Assembly: GCA_016285345.1 (NCBI GenBank)
Contig: JAEEQN010000001.1
Location: 62,001 to 126,000, forward strand
Direction of reading: 5' to 3'
Length of the DNA stretch: 64,000 nt
DNA from: Victivallales bacterium
GTDB taxonomy: Bacteria > Verrucomicrobiota > Lentisphaeria > Victivallales > UBA1829
The notes below the pieces were generated by a model, which saw only the letters and a list, made by a program, of their open reading frames with translations, was not told the origin of the DNA and made no database searches. The position numbers were made by a program, and so were the translations under genes. Positions 34,944 to 45,063 of the stretch are shown here, piece after piece. Position 1 is the first letter of the stretch, and each line of letters opens with the position of its first letter.

Positions 34944-34996
34944 TTGACTTTCCGGTATTCTGTGATACTGTTAAGGAGTGTCAGTCAAAATACCGG
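34944..34996 (+). promoter_or_regulatory. WYL regulator promoter within an inverted repeat
   Basis: TTGACT (34944-34949), a 16-base spacer and TACTGT (34966-34971) lie about 40 bases before the regulator start. A perfect 8-base inverted repeat, CCGGTATT at 34952-34959 and AATACCGG at 34989-34996, flanks the -10. Both arms are extended by TGACT on the outer side, giving TGACT-n1/2-CCGGTATT half sites. This looks like an autoregulatory operator. Confidence 0.55.
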
Positions 34997-35008
34997 GAGT
35001 CAGATTCA

Positions 35009-36082
35009 ATGAACAAGAAAACGCCTCAAAAAACGATTTCCCGTACACGCAGGGGAATACCGTCGAAGATGAAGGGCCGCAAAATGCCGCCCCGTGCGCA
35101 GATCATCCGTCTGGCGCGCATCGCGTCGCTTCTGAAGAAAAACAGCTGTCCGACGGCGCAGAATCTCCTGAACGAATACCGCGAGATTGAGCTTGCGGAG
35201 GGGAAGACGATCCGGGCGAAATACAGCCTGCGCACGGTGTACCGCGACATCGACCTGCTCCGGAGCGATTTCGACTGCCCGGTCCGGTTCGATCGGCGGC
35301 AGAAGATCTATTACCTCGAGGACCCTCAATGGGAGTTCAACTGCCCGGCGAATCTGTCGGAATCCGTCATGCTCGCGCTCATCCTCGGCGGTCGCATCGC
35401 CGAGGAGGTGTTCCCGAATCCGGTCCGGGCACGCATCACGAAATCCGTGGACGAGCTGCTGAAAGGGAACAGCCCGGAATTTCTGGAGAAGACGCTCATC
35501 CGTTCGCTGAAGGTATTCGCCGAGGGGGGCGTGGCGGAAAATGCCTCGGTCTTTTCGACCGTGTTCGAAGCGTGGCAGACGCACCGCCGCCTTCGCATCC
35601 TTTATGACGACCAGACTGGCGGCGTGAAGGAACGCGAGGTCGATCCGCACGTGCTGTTCCTGTACCAGCACGAATGGCGCATCAAGGCGTTCTGCCACCT
35701 GCGGAATGCGCCTCGGACGTTCGTGATCAACCGCATCCGGAACGCGACCCTGCGGAAAGAGACGTTCACGCCGGACAGCGCCATCATCGACTCCGTCACG
35801 CTCGACAGCATCGTGAGCTACGAGAAGCTTCACGACGTGAAGATCCGGCTGACGGGCGACGCGGTGAAATTCGCGAAGGCCAACCGCATGCATTCGAGGC
35901 AGAAGATCAAAAAGACCGCCGACGGTTGGCTGTTCCATATCCCCGAAGTGCCCGGCGAGGTCATCGTGCCGTGGATCCTGTCGCAGAAAGGGCAGGCAAT
36001 CCCGCTCGAACCACCGGAACTGATCGAAAGCGTCCGTGCCGGAGCTCAATCCGTGCTGGACAGCCTGACGGAAAAACACTGA
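35009..36082 (+). CDS. WYL-domain transcriptional regulator
   Basis: A 357-residue DNA-binding protein. After a basic N-terminal tail (residues 1-28), a winged helix-turn-helix spans about 32-95 (IIRLARIASLLKKN, YSLRTVYRDIDLLRSDF). The WYL domain covers about 190-260, with the conserved stretch VDPHVLFLYQHEWRIKAFCH and NRIRNATL; the usual W-Y-L triplet is degenerate. A C-terminal WCX-like domain follows (VKIRLTGDAVKFAKAN, EVPGEVIVPWILS). WYL proteins sense nucleotide or DNA ligands or regulate catabolic genes. It sits between the two CE1 genes and upstream of one in the same direction, so it may control them. Confidence 0.85.
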   Translation: MNKKTPQKTISRTRRGIPSKMKGRKMPPRAQIIRLARIASLLKKNSCPTAQNLLNEYREIELAEGKTIRAKYSLRTVYRDIDLLRSDFDCPVRFDRRQKIYYLEDPQWEFNCPANLSESVMLALILGGRIAEEVFPNPVRARITKSVDELLKGNSPEFLEKTLIRSLKVFAEGGVAENASVFSTVFEAWQTHRRLRILYDDQTGGVKEREVDPHVLFLYQHEWRIKAFCHLRNAPRTFVINRIRNATLRKETFTPDSAIIDSVTLDSIVSYEKLHDVKIRLTGDAVKFAKANRMHSRQKIKKTADGWLFHIPEVPGEVIVPWILSQKGQAIPLEPPELIESVRAGAQSVLDSLTEKH

Positions 36083-36172
36083 AAAACTGTTTAGTTCGTC
36101 TTTCCTACAAGCCCTGTTCATGCACAAAACGCGAAAAGCATGTGTTTTTTCGTAAAAACCGCGTTCGCGGGA

Positions 36173-37466
<1,294 letters not shown>

Positions 37467-37496
37467 TCCCGGATAACCGAATCCAGAGTAAGAAAA

Positions 37497-37535
37497 AGGC
37501 TCCCGCCGCGCGAACGGAGGGAGCCTGAATTTTTG
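37497..37535. terminator. Bidirectional terminator hairpin after the CE1 gene
   Basis: AGGCTCCC (37497-37504) pairs with GGGAGCCT (37519-37526). Five T follow on the plus strand and a T-rich stretch follows on the minus strand. It serves the CE1 gene and descends from the valS terminator. Confidence 0.75.
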
Positions 37536-37554
37536 AGCAAAACCGAGCAGGAAA

Positions 37555-37641
37555 TCAGCCCTTGAATGCGGCGAGGGATTCCTCGACGCGGGCGAGCTTG
37601 TCCTTCAGGTCGGCGAGCTGCGTCTTCACGTCCTCGACGAC
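37555..37641 (-). pseudogene. valS C-terminal fragment (28 codons plus stop)
   Basis: Reading the minus strand gives VEDVKTQLADLKDKLARVEE and so on to the stop, matching the ValS C-terminal coiled coil, but it has no start and is joined upstream to unrelated AT-rich DNA. It cannot be a functional gene. It is best seen as the displaced end of valS left by an insertion. Confidence 0.85.
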
Positions 37642-37714
37642 AAACAGTCGATTCTTGTCTCTGTGCATTCGCGTCCCGCGTTCAAGTAATCTGTCGAACT
37701 CGTGCAAACGAGTT

Positions 37715-37752
37715 CACCGAGGCCCGCGCATGCGGGCCCCCAGCGAAGCGGC
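37715..37752 (+). repeat. Hairpin-bearing inverted repeat near island end (left copy)
   Basis: The sequence CCGAGGC, a short hairpin (CCGC GCAT GCGGG) and CCCCAGCGAAGCGG recurs in inverted orientation at 40524-40555. A second perfect hairpin (GAACTCGT GCAA ACGAGTTC) lies just outside at 37696-37715. Confidence 0.7.
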
Positions 37753-37856
37753 AAATTCTTCTTTCACCAGTATTTTAATGTACTCATCTTTCAAACACTC
37801 TAAGGATATTCTTTGCTTTCTCGTCTCTTTTTTCAAATGCTTTGCGATACCAAATG

Positions 37857-38768
37857 TTATTTTTTTGTAAATTCTGATTCTTTCCTCATTATTTCTTTAA
37901 CCTCATCTGGTAACTGTTTGTTGTGTTGTTTTATCACTTTTTTTATAACATCATCAGGTATTTTCCCTGTCATAGTAACACAACGCAATTGATTCATTTT
38001 TACATCAAGGTCTAATCCCTTTTGAACAAAGATGACTTCACCTTCTTCAAATTTAATCTCTTTGTCCGTAGGTTTTTTTGAAAAAGTTATAAATTTATAG
38101 TTCCTTTTAGCGGAAATGCCTTCTTTGGGATATTTCATTATAATAATATTTTTATATTTGATGCTTGGGTAATCATATATTTCAAAATCATATCTTGCAG
38201 GATCCTCAAGATAATAAGGAGGAGTTGTACTTATTTGCCATGTAGATAATGCTTGGCTAAGCTCAATTTGTTTGACAATATAATTGCTATCCATTGATGC
38301 TTGCTTTTTTGCAAGAGTTCCAGCTTCCTTTATGTCCTCTGCTTCAACAACTTGTATTCCATTCTTTTCGACACATTCCTTAAAAGATGATGATGGATCA
38401 AATACATGTTTTTTAATTCTTTCATCTGCCAGTTTGTCATATGCCGCAGCGGCTTGTTCCGCTCGTTGTTTTTCTTCTGATTCCAATTTTTCTATTTCTT
38501 TTTTGAGGTATTGTTTTAACTCTTCAGTGCTCCCAAAAATTTTTTTATTTTTTCCAGTTCCAGATGAACCTGTTTCTCTTGATTCCACACGACCTCCTCC
38601 ACTATTCCCTCTCACTAAATCATATGCTTCTTCTGAGCCCACACGAACTGCATTATTATTTCCTCCCATCATTTGATATGCTCCTTGTGATCCCAATCGA
38701 ACTGCCGCTCCAGCAAGCACAGACTCAATGACAGCACAAAAAGCAAAGATAGAGACGATTGTTTTCAT
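37857..38768 (-). CDS. Hypothetical secreted protein, AT-rich
   Basis: A 303-residue protein with a signal peptide (MKTIVSIFAFCAVIESVLAG). Residues 22-65 hold a short duplicated motif (VRLGSQGAYQMMGG and VRVGSEEAYDLVRG). Residues 80-125 are a charged helix likely to form a coiled coil (LKQYLKKEIEKLESEEKQRA). The rest is mixed alpha/beta with no known family. AAGGAG precedes the start. It is AT-rich with AT-biased codons unlike the flanking chromosome. It lies 68 bases after the Sel1 gene in the same direction and is probably co-transcribed. Confidence 0.55.
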   Translation of the reverse strand: MKTIVSIFAFCAVIESVLAGAAVRLGSQGAYQMMGGNNNAVRVGSEEAYDLVRGNSGGGRVESRETGSSGTGKNKKIFGSTEELKQYLKKEIEKLESEEKQRAEQAAAAYDKLADERIKKHVFDPSSSFKECVEKNGIQVVEAEDIKEAGTLAKKQASMDSNYIVKQIELSQALSTWQISTTPPYYLEDPARYDFEIYDYPSIKYKNIIIMKYPKEGISAKRNYKFITFSKKPTDKEIKFEEGEVIFVQKGLDLDVKMNQLRCVTMTGKIPDDVIKKVIKQHNKQLPDEVKEIMRKESEFTKK

Positions 38769-38836
38769 AATCAGAACTCCTTAATAATGATTAATGGATG
38801 TTTGTTTCGTTTGTTGTTTGTTATTAGAACTTCAAG

Positions 38837-40099
38837 CTAGTAACTAAGTTTTTTAAGAAGATCCTTTGCATCGTCACTGCCTCCGTTCGCAGCCTTTCGT
38901 ATCCAAATCAGAGACTCTGCCCTGCTTGCTTCGCCGTAATGCTGATACAAACACAGTCCCAGCGCGAACTGTGCTTCAGCATGATCTTGATCTGCGGCTT
39001 TACGAAGCCATTTTATTGCTTCTTTGTAGTCCGTTTCTACCAAATAAAGCCCTCCAAGCTGATATTGGGCAGTTACGTTTCCTTGCTCAGCTGCCATGCT
39101 CAACCATTTCGCGGCTTCTTTTTTATTGTCAGCCTTGAAATAAAGGGCGCCAAGAAGAGTTTGTGCTTCAGGACTCCCTGAATCCGCAGCCTTAATCAAC
39201 CATTTTTTTGCTTCATCCAAATCTTCCTTAACTCCAAACAAACCTCCCGAGTAAGCAAGAAACACTGCGATTTGTGCCTCTGTATCACCTTTTGTCGCTT
39301 TGACGAACAAATTGCAATTATCCATTTGCTCTTTTCTATCTTCCTTGCCTTTTTTTCCTGCCATTTGATACCATTTAAGAGCTTCGGAGAACGCTTTGAC
39401 CTCTCCTTTGCTATAATAAAGGTCCCCCAATTTGATTTGTGCTTCACTATTTCCTTGTTCTGCCGATTTTTGAAGCCAAAAAAGAGCTTCATCTTCTCGT
39501 TGATTTACTCCCATCCCATCCAAATAACAAACACCAATTTTAAATTGTGCTTCACTGTTTCCCTGTTCGGCTGCTTTGCGAAACCATTTTACTGCTTCAT
39601 AAATGTCTCTTTTTATGCCGTCTCCATTGTAATAGCACATCCCAAGCAAGAATTGTGCCTTGGAAATACCATGGGATGCAGGATAATTCAGAAAACTTAC
39701 AGCTTCTTCATATCGGTGCTCCTCAAAGGCATTTGTCCCTTTCTTTAAATAGTTTTCAGCTTTGTTGTTTTTTAATAAATCTATAGAATAATATATGAGA
39801 CACAAAGGACATAAAACGATAATAAGAGAGGCAAATACAATAATTCCCTTCCGAAGGTGGTTTTTAGATATAATAGCCTTTTCCTGTAGATTGTTTTTTT
39901 GAAAAACACCTGTTTTATTCACATTATTCTGTTTAGGAAAAAAATCTGTTGCTTTATATGTTTCTTTCGGTACAGAATCGTTGGGATTTCTGACAATAAA
40001 CTCCTTTTTGCAAACGGAACATTCGACATTTTGCCCGATGAATGATTCATCGACAGAATAATGCTGGTTGCACCAGGGACACAAGATTTTGAATTCCAT
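38837..40099 (-). CDS. Sel1-repeat membrane protein with N-terminal zinc ribbon
   Basis: A 420-residue protein. The N-terminus has a CxxC-x16-CxxC zinc ribbon (C7, C10, C27, C30; CPWCNQHY and CSVCKKEF). One transmembrane helix spans about 88-110 (GIIVFASLIIVLCPLCLIYY). Residues 115-420 consist of about eight Sel1-type repeats (AVKWFRKAAEQGNSEAQFKI, ALFWLQKSAEQGNSEAQIKL, AIKWLRKAADQDHAEAQFAL). Such repeats form solenoids for protein binding. Topology suggests a cytoplasmic zinc ribbon and an exported solenoid. AGGAG precedes the start. It is AT-rich and lies within the valS-flanked island. Confidence 0.8.
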   Translation of the reverse strand: MEFKILCPWCNQHYSVDESFIGQNVECSVCKKEFIVRNPNDSVPKETYKATDFFPKQNNVNKTGVFQKNNLQEKAIISKNHLRKGIIVFASLIIVLCPLCLIYYSIDLLKNNKAENYLKKGTNAFEEHRYEEAVSFLNYPASHGISKAQFLLGMCYYNGDGIKRDIYEAVKWFRKAAEQGNSEAQFKIGVCYLDGMGVNQREDEALFWLQKSAEQGNSEAQIKLGDLYYSKGEVKAFSEALKWYQMAGKKGKEDRKEQMDNCNLFVKATKGDTEAQIAVFLAYSGGLFGVKEDLDEAKKWLIKAADSGSPEAQTLLGALYFKADNKKEAAKWLSMAAEQGNVTAQYQLGGLYLVETDYKEAIKWLRKAADQDHAEAQFALGLCLYQHYGEASRAESLIWIRKAANGGSDDAKDLLKKLSY

Positions 40100-40690
40100 A
40101 ACCTAACACTCCTGATTGGGTTGTTTTTGCCGATTGTAATGCAAAAGTCACGCGAAAAGGAGGCCGGTAATACAGATACAAAAAAGCCGGACGAATCCCC
40201 ATGCGCACATCTGTAGGTCCCGCCAAGAACCTGCCCAAGAAACGCAAGAGAAACGCCCAGCAAAATATGAAGACACAAAGGTCCTTTGCTGGTATATTTC
40301 TTTTCTTGGGCAAAAAAGACAGATTGAAACTTGGCGGGTTTACAGATGATTTTTTGCTGAAATAACCGATGAAATGAGCACGAAACCGGATTCCTGTTGG
40401 TTAGGGAAGCGATTCCAAAACACAATTTACACGCATTCTAAGGAAAAATCAAATGATTTTTCTGCTTTTCTTAGTATTTTCTCTTTTTTGAAGCGAGAAA
40501 AGGAAAAAGGACGCGTTCGCGTCCCGCTTCGCTGGGGGCGGCTGCGCCGCCTCGGTAGCCCTCGCTCACGCTCGGTGATTCTTTTACATAAACGCTAAAC
40601 GCGAACAACAGAGGAATGTGAGGACGGAGGGTTGAGGATCAGCCATTTTTTTACAGCGGGCGCACTACAGGAGAAAAGTCCTTACGGAAA
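40100..40690. other. Island right flank without genes
   Basis: About 590 bases with no convincing gene. Frames on both strands lack ribosome sites and family-like composition. The notable content is the GC-rich hairpin repeat at 40524-40555 and the abrupt change from AT-rich DNA to the valS terminator. Confidence 0.5.
40524..40555 (-). repeat. Hairpin-bearing inverted repeat near island end (right copy)
   Basis: The minus strand reads CCGAG, a GCGGC/GCCGC hairpin and CCCCAGCGAAGCGG. The 14-base tail and 5-base head are identical to the copy at 37715-37752, which is in the opposite orientation. Confidence 0.7.
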
Positions 40691-40728
40691 AAACAAAAAG
40701 GCTCTCTCCGCGCGAACGGAGGGAGCCT
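40691..40728 (-). terminator. Intrinsic terminator of valS
   Basis: Reading the minus strand, a 12-base stem with one mismatch (40728-40699, loop CGCGAA reversed) is followed by CTTTTTGTTTTTT. It begins about 30 bases after the valS stop and is the partner of the duplicate at 37497. Confidence 0.8.
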
Positions 40729-40757
40729 GAATCTTTTTACGGAAACTGAAGAAACGA

Positions 40758-43418
40758 TCAGGCCTTGAACGCGGCGAGGGATTCCTCGACGCGGGCGAGC
40801 TTGTCCTTCAGGTCGGCGAGCTGCGTCTTCACGTCCTCGACGACTTTCGCCGGGGCGCGGCTGACGAACTTCTCGTTGCTGAGCTTCGCCTCGGCGGCCT
40901 TGATCCAGCCGGTGAGCTCGGATTTCTGCTTCGTGAGCTTCTCGCGTTCGGCCGCGGGATCCACGAGGCCCTTCAGAGGCAGGAAGATCGCGCCTGCGTC
41001 GCAGACGATGGACGGCGCGGGCGTGCCGTCTTCGCTCGCGTAGTTTTCGAGCGAGACGCTGATGAGGGATGCGTTCAGCATGGCCGTGAGGGAGTCCATC
41101 TGGTCGCAGAGGGAATCCAGGATCTCCTGCGAGGCGGCGCGGATGTGGTACTCGATGCGCTTGCCGGGAGCGATGTTGTTCGAGAGGCGCAGGTTGCGGC
41201 CGGCGGAGATGAGGGCGTACTTGTCGGCGGTCATCTCGGAAATCTTGTCGGCGTCCGCGGGGAGCTTGAGGTCGGCCTCCGGGAACGCCGCGGTCATGAT
41301 GGACTGGCCGTCGGCAAGGAAACCCATGCGGTGGGCGAGTTCCTCGGTGATGAACGGCATGAAGGGGTGCAGAAGGCGAAGCAGCTTCCAGAGCGCGTAG
41401 TCCAGCACGGCGAGCGCCTGCTGCTTGGCGGCTTCGTCGGCGTTGAAGCGCGGCTTGCACGCCTCAATGAACCAGTCGCAGAAGTTGTTCCAGACCAGCT
41501 CGTAGATGTCGTGCGCGGCGGAATGGAAGCGGAACTCGCGGAGGGAGGTGTTCACGTCGGCGCACGCCTTTTCCAGCGTGTTGAGCATGTGGATCTCGTC
41601 CTGCGTGAGCTTTTCGACCGGGATCGCGAGCGTGTCGAACGAAGCGGAGACGGGCCCCTGCATGGTGCGGAACCGGCAGGCGTTCCAGAGCTTGTTCGCG
41701 AAGTTGCGGCCGAGCTCGCACTTCTCGTTGGAGTAGCGGATGTCCATGCCGACGGGCGCGATGTAGACGATGGAGAAGCGGAGGGCGTCGGCGCCGTAGG
41801 TCTCGATGACCTTCAGCGGGTCGGGCGAGTTGCCGAGGGACTTGCTGAGCTTGCGGCCGAGTTCGTCGCGGATGATGCTGGTGAAGTAGACGTTGCGGAA
41901 CGGCAGGTCGCCTTTGAACTCGTATCCCGCCATGATCATGCGCGCGACCCAGAAGAAGATGATGTCCGGACCGGTCACGAGGTCATTGGTCGGGTAGAAA
42001 TACTTGAGCTCGGCGGTCTCTTCCGGCCAGCCCATGATGGAGAAGGGCCAGAGCCAGGAGCTGAACCAGGTGTCGAGCACGTCCTCCTCCTGATACCAGC
42101 CGTCTCCTTCGGGCGGGTTCACGCCCACGTAGACCTCGCGGTTCTCGTCGTTCACGTCGCCGCGGTACCAAGCCGGGATGCGGTGTCCCCACCAGATCTG
42201 GCGGCTGATGCACCAGTCCTGGATGTTCTCCATCCAGTGGAAATAGGTCTTGGCCCAGCGGTCGGGATAGAATTTGATCGCGCCGGAGCGGACGGCCTCG
42301 ATGGCGGGCTTGGCGAGCTCGTCCATGCGGACGAACCACTGGTCGCTGAGGAGCGTTTCGATCTCCACGCCGCCGCGCTCGGAGAAGCCGACGTTGTGAA
42401 CGATGTCCTCGATCTTTTCGAGGAGGCCGAGCTGCTCCATCTCCGCGACGCACTGCTTGCGGCATTCGTAGCGGTCGAGGCCGGCGTACTTGCCGCACTG
42501 GGCGTTCATGGAGCCGTCGCGGTTCATGACGTTGATGAATTCGAGGTTGTGGCGCTTGCCGACCTGATAGTCGTTCGGGTCGTGGGCGGGCGTGATCTTC
42601 ACGCAGCCGGTCCCCTTTTCCGGGTCGGCGTGCTCGTCCTCGATGATCGGGATCCTGCGGTCGGTGAGCGGGAGGTTCACGGTCTTGCCGACGAGGTGTT
42701 TGTAGCGCGGATCGCCGGGCGGAACGGCCACGGCGGTGTCGCCGAACATGGTCTCGGGGCGCGTGGTGGCGACGACGAGATAGCCGGAACCGTCGGTGAG
42801 CGGATAGCGGAAATGCCAGAACTTGCCCTTTACTTCCTTGTAGATGACCTCCTCGTCGGAAAGCGCGCTCTGGGCGGCGGGGCACCAGTTCACCATGCGT
42901 TTGCCGCGGTAGATGTAACCCTTTTCGTAGAGCTGCACGAACACCTTGCGGACGGCGGCGCTGAGGCCCTCGTCCATGGTGAAGCGCTCGCGGTCCCAGT
43001 CGCAGGACGTGCCGAGCTTGCGGAGCTGCTTGATGATCGTGCCGCCGTAGAGCTTCTTCCATTCCCAGACGCGTTCGATGAACTTCTCGCGGCCGAGCGC
43101 GCGGCGGTCGATGCCTTCCTTCTCGCGGAGGACCTTGTCGACCTTGCTCTCGGTGGCGATGCCGGCGTGGTCGGTGCCGGGGAACCAGCAGACTTCCTCG
43201 CCCATCATGCGGTGCCAGCGGATGAGGATGTCCTGAAGCGTGTTGTTCAGGACGTGGCCCATGGTGAGGATGCCGGTCACGTTCGGCGGGGGGATGACGA
43301 TGGAATAAGGCTTCTTGTCGGGATTGGGTTCGCCGTGGAAGCGCTTGTTCGCCTCCCACTCGGCATACCATTTCTCTTCGATTTCAGCGGGCAGATATGC
43401 TTTCGGCATTTCCGGCAT
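40758..43418 (-). CDS. valS: Valyl-tRNA synthetase
   Basis: An 886-residue class I synthetase charging tRNA-Val. The HIGH-type motif is TMGHVLNN (GHVL at 54-57), KMSKS is GRKLSKSLGNSPD near 524, and NVTGILTMGH and the editing-domain block YLVVATTRPETMFGDTAV are typical of ValS. CSWxxx-type residues appear as CISRQIWWGHRIPAWY. The C-terminal coiled coil (EREKLTKQKSELTGWI onward) binds the tRNA elbow; its last 28 residues are duplicated at 37555-37641. ATG 43418 is chosen, with GGAG about ten bases upstream; the longer frame crosses the promoter. Divergent from rpoN. Confidence 0.96.
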   Translation of the reverse strand: MPEMPKAYLPAEIEEKWYAEWEANKRFHGEPNPDKKPYSIVIPPPNVTGILTMGHVLNNTLQDILIRWHRMMGEEVCWFPGTDHAGIATESKVDKVLREKEGIDRRALGREKFIERVWEWKKLYGGTIIKQLRKLGTSCDWDRERFTMDEGLSAAVRKVFVQLYEKGYIYRGKRMVNWCPAAQSALSDEEVIYKEVKGKFWHFRYPLTDGSGYLVVATTRPETMFGDTAVAVPPGDPRYKHLVGKTVNLPLTDRRIPIIEDEHADPEKGTGCVKITPAHDPNDYQVGKRHNLEFINVMNRDGSMNAQCGKYAGLDRYECRKQCVAEMEQLGLLEKIEDIVHNVGFSERGGVEIETLLSDQWFVRMDELAKPAIEAVRSGAIKFYPDRWAKTYFHWMENIQDWCISRQIWWGHRIPAWYRGDVNDENREVYVGVNPPEGDGWYQEEDVLDTWFSSWLWPFSIMGWPEETAELKYFYPTNDLVTGPDIIFFWVARMIMAGYEFKGDLPFRNVYFTSIIRDELGRKLSKSLGNSPDPLKVIETYGADALRFSIVYIAPVGMDIRYSNEKCELGRNFANKLWNACRFRTMQGPVSASFDTLAIPVEKLTQDEIHMLNTLEKACADVNTSLREFRFHSAAHDIYELVWNNFCDWFIEACKPRFNADEAAKQQALAVLDYALWKLLRLLHPFMPFITEELAHRMGFLADGQSIMTAAFPEADLKLPADADKISEMTADKYALISAGRNLRLSNNIAPGKRIEYHIRAASQEILDSLCDQMDSLTAMLNASLISVSLENYASEDGTPAPSIVCDAGAIFLPLKGLVDPAAEREKLTKQKSELTGWIKAAEAKLSNEKFVSRAPAKVVEDVKTQLADLKDKLARVEESLAAFKA

Positions 43419-43530
43419 GATGACGGTCTCCTGAGTAGTATCGGTTGATTCAGAATAAAAAGTCAAAACATAATATAGCACGGTTTCAGACATTTTCCCA
43501 TAAAATAATGCGAAAAGCGGTGTCTTTTTT

Positions 43531-43559
43531 TTGAAAAAAAGGCGTTTCGGGGGTATAGT
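43531..43559 (+). promoter_or_regulatory. Predicted promoter of rpoN
   Basis: TTGAAA (43531-43536), a 17-base spacer ending CGGGGG and TATAGT (43554-43559) lie 34 bases before the rpoN start codon. Confidence 0.7.
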
Positions 43560-43593
43560 AAGAAGTTATACTATTTCAATCCGGGAAAAAACA

Positions 43594-45063
43594 ATGGATC
43601 AGAACTTCGCCCAGGGCGCCAATCAGAGTCTGGAACAGACCCACATCCTTTCGCCTCAGCACCTTCAGGCGCTGAAGGCGCTGCAGGCGCCTGTCATGGA
43701 GCTGTCCGGCTCGTTCGCCGACGTCCTGGCGGAGAATCCCCTGATCACGACCGAAGACGATGATTCCGACTACGAGGAGGAAGCGGACCTGAAAACGGAC
43801 GATCTTCCGGTTCAGGACGATGCTCCGGTTGAGAACCTCGACGAAAACCGTCTGGACTACGACGAGGAACTGGCGCGCATCCTGGAGGGCGACGACGACT
43901 GGGCGTCCGTGCGTCAGGAGGACGGCGGCGATCCGCCCGACAGCGAGGCCGAGAAACGCCGCGAATATATGTTCAACTCCGTGGCGCAGGAAGTCTCGCT
44001 GCAGGAGGTCCTCATGGAACAGCTCAATACCGAGGACTGTACGCCCGAGGTGCGCCGTGCCGCCGAAGAGGTCATCGGCAACATCGACGACGACGGCTTT
44101 TTCCGAAGCGTCCCCGCCGAGATCGCGCAGTCCGTGCCGTGTTCGCTGGAGACCGCCGAGGCCGCGCTCCGGCTCGTGCAGACGTTCGATCCGCCCGGAA
44201 TCGGGGCGAGTTCCCTGCCGGAATGTCTCCTGATCCAGCTCGAACGCGCCGGGAAGAAAACGGAACGGATGACCGAATTCGTGACCCGTCACCTGGACGA
44301 CCTCGAACACAACCGTCTCCCGAAGATCGCGAAGGACATGGGCGTGACCGTACCGGATGTGAAGGCCATGGCGGACGAGCTCCGCCGTACCTGCGACCCG
44401 CGGCCCGCCGCATCCATCGCGCAGTCCCGCACCGAATACTGCCCCGTCGAGGTCACGGTCGAGCGTTCCGGCGACGAATACGCCGTGCGTCCGAACCGCG
44501 AATACCAGCCGAGATTCCTGATCCCGAACCGGTACATGAAAATGCTCGACGACCCGCTGACCGACCAGGAGACCCGCGACTACATCCTGAAGAACCTGAA
44601 GAGCCTCATGGAAATCCGCAAGGCGCTCGCCGACCGCGAAAGCACCATCGTCCGCATCGCACGCGTCATCGCGGACCAGCAGCACGATTTCTTCGACAGG
44701 GGACCGGAATTTCTCCGCCCCATGACCATGCGCGACGTGGCGGACCGTCTCGGCGTCCACGAGACCACCGTCAGCCGCGCCATCGCGAACAAATACATGG
44801 CGACGCCCGCCGGCACGTTCAAATTCCGCGACTTCTTCACCGGCGGCTACCAGAACACCGAAGGCGAGGACGTCTCCAGCTCGGCGGTCAAGGAGTACAT
44901 CCGCGAGGCCGTCAAAAACGAAAATCCCGCTCACCCGCTCTCCGACCAGAAAATCGTGGAGGGCCTCAAAAAGAAGGGGCTCGACGTGGCCCGCCGCACC
45001 GTGGCGAAATACCGCGAGGAACTCGGCATCCCCTCTTCGCAGGGAAGGAAACAGTACACGTGA
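43594..45063 (+). CDS. rpoN: RNA polymerase sigma-54 factor
   Basis: A 489-residue sigma factor recognising -24/-12 promoters and needing AAA activators. Region I is Gln/Leu-rich (LEQTHILSPQHLQALKALQA), region II acidic (EDDDSDYEEEADLK), and the core-binding domain spans about 115-310. The helix-turn-helix is MRDVADRLGVHETTVSRAIA, and the RpoN box ARRTVAKYRE (466-475) contacts the -24 element. The frame is open upstream, but ATG 43594 is the first in a position compatible with the promoter. The next gene starts with GTG overlapping its stop, so they are translationally coupled. No activator gene is seen in the window. Confidence 0.95.
   Translation: MDQNFAQGANQSLEQTHILSPQHLQALKALQAPVMELSGSFADVLAENPLITTEDDDSDYEEEADLKTDDLPVQDDAPVENLDENRLDYDEELARILEGDDDWASVRQEDGGDPPDSEAEKRREYMFNSVAQEVSLQEVLMEQLNTEDCTPEVRRAAEEVIGNIDDDGFFRSVPAEIAQSVPCSLETAEAALRLVQTFDPPGIGASSLPECLLIQLERAGKKTERMTEFVTRHLDDLEHNRLPKIAKDMGVTVPDVKAMADELRRTCDPRPAASIAQSRTEYCPVEVTVERSGDEYAVRPNREYQPRFLIPNRYMKMLDDPLTDQETRDYILKNLKSLMEIRKALADRESTIVRIARVIADQQHDFFDRGPEFLRPMTMRDVADRLGVHETTVSRAIANKYMATPAGTFKFRDFFTGGYQNTEGEDVSSSAVKEYIREAVKNENPAHPLSDQKIVEGLKKKGLDVARRTVAKYREELGIPSSQGRKQYT

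Larger units (their letters stand above)
37490..37641 (-). repeat. Partial duplicate of the valS 3' end and terminator (distal copy)
   Basis: This block matches 40691-40844 in the same orientation. Bases 37555-37641 reproduce the last 28 valS codons and stop with two differences close to the stop codon; the remainder matches with a few substitutions and includes the terminator hairpin (37497-37526, AGGCTCCC/GGGAGCCT). Homology ends sharply at 37641, where valS would continue. Together with the intact copy it forms direct repeats of about 150 bases flanking an AT-rich island. Confidence 0.9.

Noticed and set aside
40047..40313. 88-codon minus-strand frame overlapping the Sel1 gene start
   Set aside because: It overlaps the start and ribosome site of the Sel1 gene and has no recognisable features.
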